Source of the DNA: Zychaea mexicana
Taxonomy: Eukaryota > Mucoromycota > Mucoromycetes > Mucorales > Lichtheimiaceae
Direction of reading: 5' to 3'
Length of the DNA stretch: 64,000 nucleotides
NCBI RefSeq assembly: GCF_025766255.1
Contig: NW_026516771.1
Span: forward strand, 62,001 to 126,000
The notes under the pieces were generated by a model that saw only the letters and a program-made list of their open reading frames with translations, was not told where the DNA came from and made no database searches. The position numbers were made by a program, and so were the translations under genes. Below, in pieces: positions 59,101-64,000 of the stretch. Position 1 is the first letter of the stretch. Each line of letters begins with the position of its first letter.

Positions 59101-60322
59101 GAGAAAGAGAGAAAAAGCCATCCCCCATTTTCCTTTAATTAATTCTTCATTCTAGACATTTTGTACATATATTTCCACACGCACACATTTTGTTTCTCTC
59201 TCTCTCTCCTCCTGTCAACATTGTCAAAAGAATCAATATTCATAGAATAACGTGCTCATTTTCTTTCTTTTCATTATTTTTTGTGTTTTCGCCATATATA
59301 CATAAATAACAACTGCAACAAACAGTTGATCCGAACCTAAGGTAAATCCTTTCTTTTTGTATATGTGGCACCACTGCAGAAGGTGAGGGGAAGAAAGGGG
59401 AGGAGAATCATCTGTTTTTTACATCTATATACTATATAGGCTATCTGAACATGACGTACTGATGGTCACCATGGATGCACTCGCACCTTATCTACAAAAC
59501 GCGGCACTAGAACTCGATACGCCTCACGGTATCAAGCAGCCGGATCTAGACCAAGAGCAGCAACTCGCTTATGATAGCAACAACAACAACAACCAAGACC
59601 ACGTTGTCCAAGTGCGTGTCCATGGCAGTCATAGCTCGCAACTCTATTATGGAATCGCTTCTGCATTCGGATCAACTTTTCCTACTGTGAATGATGACCC
59701 AGACGACGAGGACAATGAAGACATGATGCGAAACCTGCAAGCGATTTATTTCTTACACGACCATCGACTGTTGGGTTGCGATCGCTACAGTGCAACAGAC
59801 CAAGCATTGATTCGTGACAAGGTGCTTGTCGTGAGTCGCGGTGGGTGCACATTCTCCCGCAAGGTGATATGGGCGCAAGAAGCAGGCGCACGCGCTGTCA
59901 TTTTTGTAAACAGTGACCAAGACTCGGGAACAACATTCCGAGCGATGGCGGCGTCGGCAGAAGAATTGGAACCGGATTTGCCGCAACATCCCACAATCAT
60001 ACCCAGCTTGACACTTTCTCTGGACGATGGCATCGAGTTGATCACGTTCGTAAACGAGGAGGAAGGGTTGCACCTGGACGACGACGATGATAATGACGAT
60101 GGTGGTATCAGTAGCAGTAGCAGTAGCAGTAGTAGTAGTAGTATTCAAAACAACAACAGGCCTGTCAAATTGGATCTGCTCAAGATGACACCCCCTCCTC
60201 CTCCTTCTTCTTCTGATAGAAATGACGATGGTTCGCCACCCTCGTTCACAAGGGCAACCCAACCTGTCTATCTCAAGTTGCACGGACAGCGCGTGCATAA
60301 TTTTATTGTCCTCCTCCGCTAG
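56123..60322 (+). CDS. EDEM-type GH47 alpha-mannosidase-like protein with PA domain
   Basis: Predicted ER glycoprotein-degradation factor (EDEM3/Mnl1 type) that trims mannose from misfolded glycoproteins. Thirteen exons: 56123-56289, 56431-56443, 56529-56585, 56666-56712, 56799-56871, 56960-57079, 57191-57337, 57410-57529, 57597-58281, 58368-58412, 58479-58964, 59326-59341, 59440-60322; 952 residues. A signal-anchor lies at about 20-35. GH47 (about 57-510) has [69 protein letters not shown] and [21 protein letters not shown] Ser/Asn-rich insert follows. The PA domain (about 760-870) includes [15 protein letters not shown] and [10 protein letters not shown]. There is no C-terminal KDEL. Exons 2 and 12 are 13 and 16 bp. 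Confidence 0.93.
56354..56377 (+). repeat. (TA)n microsatellite in an intron
   Basis: Run of TA units in the first intron of the EDEM-like gene. Confidence 0.9.
59007..59030 (+). repeat. (CA)n microsatellite in an intron
   Basis: About 12 CA units in the intron between 58964 and 59326 of the EDEM-like gene. Confidence 0.9.
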
Positions 60323-60523
60323 TATTTCTGTTTCGAGCTACTTTTATATCTCCTCCTTCCTGCACTCCCTCTCTCTCTCTCTCCCGGCTTCCTTTTTTAC
60401 TCTTTCTTTCAACTTTATAATCCTTCGTCTTCCCCCCACCCTTCGTCCGTCGTTCCAAACACACTCTTTTTTCTTCTTGACACTTTTCTAAAACAACGTA
60501 TATATACATATTAGCGTAAAAAT

Positions 60524-62284
60524 ATGGCGTTTGTCGGGAAACTGAGCATGGGCTCCATTAGCAACTTTTTCAGCTCAGTCTCAAGCATGTACAATGAACT
60601 TAATCCAGCAACTTTGTCGGGTGCAGTCGATATCGTTGTTGTCGAGCAACCCGATGGCGAATTGGCTTGTTCACCATTTCATGTTCGATTCGGTAAATTC
60701 TCACTACTTATGCCTCAAGAGAAAAAGGTGAGTCCGGGTAATAATAAAAACAATAATGATATGTTGGTGTGTGTGTGTGTGTGTGTGTTCATATGAAACG
60801 CACAAAAAAAAAAAGAAGGTTGATCCATGTGTTCAAATAAAGCAATATTAAAAAAAAAGAGACATAAACTAATATGACTGATGTATATACACCATTTAAA
60901 AATTGGAAAGGTCAACATCATAGTCAATGACTCAAAAGTGCCTTATGTGATGAAACTCGGTGAGGCCGGGGAAGCGTTTTTCATATTCGAGACAGAACAT
61001 GAAGTGCCGGAAGAATTCCAAACGTCACCGTTAATGGAAGCAGTGGACGAAACCAAACCGGGTGAAGTAGGTTGCGCGTTCTTTTTTGGGGGACAACAAG
61101 TGATATGTACAATGCAATTTAACGGAAAAACGTCATTTTGTCACAGGAGCCTCCGTATCTGGATATCGGAGAGTCCAAGAATCAATCTACTGCTTTGGAT
61201 TCATCAAAATCGGCAACACCATCGTTGTCGTCACCGACAGGTAATGGGGTTTTACAAAGGAGAGGGATCTTGAATAGCAGTAGTAGTAGCGGTGGTGGAT
61301 TGAATGAACTCTTTTGTTGTCCCATCAGAACAAAGTTCAACAAAAGACGACGACGATAAGGATGAATTTGACGAGGATGAAGAAGACGAGCAACAACGAC
61401 AACAGACACCAAGCATCGACACGAGCACGGGTGGTGGTGACATTCACAAACTACGAGTACCGGCCGAGCTACAATCACCAAAGATGATTATTGAAGAACA
61501 AATGGATAAAGTCGTTACCAAAGTGGATCCATACCGAAAACATCATCGGCTAGAAGAAATGACCGACAAACTTGCATTACATCAGCATGATGATGACGCT
61601 AATGACAGCAATTCACCTCACGGGAACGAACAAGTACCAGCAAAACACGACACATACCCACTCGACGATGGATCCACACTCCTTGAACGTGTAGTTCCGG
61701 CCGAAGCAGTTACATCGACAACGATTGCGCGGGAAACGTTCATTGTCCGACCTGCTCATGGCGATATCCAGAGCACGTGGTTAGATGTCACGCATACGTC
61801 AATGCAGGATGGTTTGGCTGATATGGTCAAAGGGGGTGGGGCTGCTGCTGCTGCTAGTGGTGGTGACCATCAACATCAGCAGCAACATAAGAATGCAGAA
61901 CACGAATCGATTGTGTTGGATATTGCAGGCTACAAAACTCAACAGCAAGAAAAGAACGATCACGGCAATCACTCGATCCTTGACAATATTGAGCAAGCCA
62001 AGCAGGAGGCGTTGGAAGCGGCTAAAAATCATCAGCAAAAACATGGGAACTTTGACAGCGACCTTGCAAAAGAAGAACAACAACATGCGTTTGTCAGTTC
62101 TCCTAGACCTATTGATGATGATGACGATGATGTAAAGGATGGCAACGACCACGACCCCACCCACGACGAAAAGAAAGACGAGAAAGAGGTTTCAAAAGAA
62201 AAGACAACCAATGGATGGGGCTGGGGCACCACGCGCACAACGGCCTCAACGACGATGGATAGTATGACACAACAACAACAACAA

Positions 62285-62341
<57 letters not shown>

Positions 62342-64000
62342 GCAGTAGTGGGCACCAAAAAGCTGCAAATGGAGCCAGGTGCAGTGTATCGTGTCGAACT
62401 AAGCTTATGCGGTTTAACGACGTTTGGCGCCCAAGAAAATGAAAACGCTAAAGTGTTCAACCAACATCAAATCACATACGATACGTTTGTCCATACCCCG
62501 AATTTGCTCAACGACCAGCGGTTGGTGTTCCGCTATGAAGGACGCTATTATGCCGCAGGGCGCACGGGTCCGCTTTTCACGTCGCTGTTTCTGTTCCACG
62601 AACCCCTGGCCAATACGGAGCATCAAAATGACCAGCAACAGGTTCAACAGGACCAACAGGCAGATAGTCGCGAATCGTACTTGTTTGGTCGCGGATGGCG
62701 GCAATGGTGGAGTCGATCTTCTGTTACTGGGCCATCCGGGTCGTTGCCTGGCAACGATAACAACAACAACACCGTGACAACGGGCGACGAGGAACACCAG
62801 AAAACAGCAACAACAACAACACGACTCACAACGACTACGACAACAACATCAGTGGGTTGGTCGGCAGAACAAGGCCATCCAGACGAACAGCACGGTAACA
62901 CCGACCAAAGCAACAACAACAAGAACAACCGCGACCAAGCATTTGTGGCACCCCACAAGAACTACGCAAAGACGCTGCGACTGACATCAGACCAACTCAA
63001 AAGCCTTGGACTCAAAAAGGGTGCCAACACTGTGACATTTTCTGTCACGACAGCGTATCAAGGCACTGCAACATGCATGGCACAAATCTTTTACTGGGAC
63101 TATGACATTCAGATTGTGATATCCGACATTGACGGCACGATCACCAAATCCGACGCATTGGGACACGTGTTTAATTTCATTGGCAAGGACTGGACGCACA
63201 CGGGGGTAGCGAAATTGTATACAGACATTGTCAACAACGGATACCATGTCATGTACTTGACCAGTCGAGCGATTGGCCAAGCCGACACGACGCGCGACTA
63301 CTTGAAGCGCGTTGAACAAGGGAAGCATCAGCTGCCGGCAGGTCCTGTGATTATGTCGCCTGACCGATTGTTTACATCGTTCCATCGCGAGGTGATTATG
63401 CGCAAACCCGAGGTGTTCAAAATGGCCTGCCTGCGAGATATCCAGCGCCTGTTTGGTGGCCACAATCCATTCTATGCTGGATTTGGCAACCGTATCACCG
63501 ACGCGATCTCGTATCGTAGTGTGGATGTGCCGGCTTCGCGGATCTTTACGATCGCGCCCAATGGTGACGTCAAGTTGGAACTGTTGTTGGGGTTTTTGTC
63601 GTCGTATCTCCACTTGAACGATCTGGTCGACCAGATCTTCCCGCCGATCAATAAGGCGATTGGCGAAGCGTTTAGTGATTGGAATTTTTGGAAACAGCCG
63701 TTGCCGCAAGTCGATATTCCAGAATTGATAGAGGAGGATATCAAGAATCGACCACCGCCCACATCGCCCAAGCCAGTGCCGATCAAACCTGACCCAACTT
63801 CTGCGTTGCCCAGTGAGGCGGTCGTTGAATCAGAAGCACAGAAACAGCGACAGCAGCGCGGTATCCTCCGAAGCTTTACCTCACGATCCTCATCATCAAG
63901 TACTACAACTACAACAACAACAACAACAACAACAACAACACCAGCAACACCAAGCACGAGCGATTCGACTGTGGGCAGATTAGGAGAGCGGCACTATTCC
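60524..64000 (+). CDS. Lipin/Pah1-type phosphatidate phosphatase, 3' truncated by window edge
   Basis: Mg-dependent enzyme making diacylglycerol from phosphatidate, controlling lipid storage and nuclear membrane growth. Exons 60524-60727, 60911-61066, 61147-61240 and 61329-64000 (runs off the window) give about 1042 residues so far. The N-LIP domain (about 1-110) starts MAFVGKLSMGSISNFFSSVS and contains SGAVDIVVVEQPDGELACSPFHVRFGKF. A 500-residue acidic and low-complexity linker follows, with a poly-Q tract of about 24 residues (62270-62341). The catalytic C-LIP domain contains DIDGTITKSD (751-760), the HAD-type DxDGT active site, then GHVFNFIGKDWTHTGVAKLY and YLTSRAIGQADTTRDYL. An unusually long segment with Thr/Asn runs lies just before it. 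In yeast this enzyme is released by Nem1-Spo7 dephosphorylation. Confidence 0.95.
62268..62341 (+). repeat. CAA/CAG repeat coding for poly-Gln
   Basis: In-frame (CAACAG)n tract in the lipin linker region, about 24 consecutive Gln codons of mixed CAA and CAG. Confidence 0.9.

Noticed and set aside
62032..62460. Poly-Cys minus-strand frame
   Set aside because: Antisense reading of the lipin poly-Q tract.
1..64000. CRISPR arrays, bacterial operons, rRNA genes
   Set aside because: Spliced eukaryotic genes throughout; no spaced direct-repeat array or rRNA sequence seen.

Overview
The window is a eukaryotic, fungal nuclear segment. Spliced genes with short introns (about 50-130 bp, GT..AG), very frequent (CAA/CAG)n, (ACA)n and (AGC)n tracts that give poly-Q, poly-N, poly-T and poly-S runs, pyrimidine-rich (CT)n leaders and T-rich promoters fit an early-diverging fungus. 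The gene set (Zds1-like, Ssk2-like, Ppz-like, CYP509-like P450, EDEM with a PA domain) and the decayed Tc1-like transposases point to Mucoromycota, probably Mucorales. This assignment is inference from protein sequence alone; no marker gene fixes the genus. No rRNA, tRNA or CRISPR was found.

Layout. 1-3208 (-): 5' part of the mitochondrial RNA polymerase gene, its 3' end cut by the window edge. 3829-6205 (+): GTF3C2/Sfc6-like TFIIIC WD40 subunit. 6671-7219 (+): small low-complexity protein. 9758-12242 (+): LAMMER/CLK kinase. 12719-13235 (-): COX19. 13447-15841 (-): Boi/Pob1-like scaffold with SH3, SAM, PH and an extra CH domain. 15842-22201: long gene-poor stretch holding one spliced uncharacterised gene (19554-20442). 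22202-27095 (-): Ssk2/Wis4-type MAP kinase kinase kinase. 27096-30480: gene-poor, with a well-formed 320-bp pogo/Tc1-like miniature element at 29895-30214. 30481-33065 (-): nine-exon P450. 33066-35560: gene-poor, with a broken gene. 35561-36635 (+): fatty acid elongase. 38104-40080 (+) and 40343-42312 (+): Zds1-like protein and Ppz-type phosphatase in tandem. 45069-45992 (+): C2H2 zinc-finger factor. 46912-47894 (-): FetA/STAR1-like ABC ATPase. 47895-55299: transposon graveyard (two Tc1/mariner remnants, one MULE remnant, other decayed coding sequence, GC-rich repeat). 55300-55842 (+): Ser-rich cell-surface protein. 56123-60322 (+): EDEM3-like mannosidase with PA domain. 60524-64000 (+): lipin/Pah1, cut by the window edge.

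How the genes relate. Most are housekeeping or signalling genes. Several belong to stress and cell-polarity signalling (Ssk2-like MAP3K, Ppz phosphatase, Zds1-like protein, Boi-like scaffold, LAMMER kinase, zinc-finger factor). Only Zds1-like and Ppz lie close together in tandem; no metabolic cluster is evident. Exon models were built by hand from splice consensus and reading-frame continuity. In the models given, the phase is consistent across every junction, which supports them strongly, but no transcript evidence was available.
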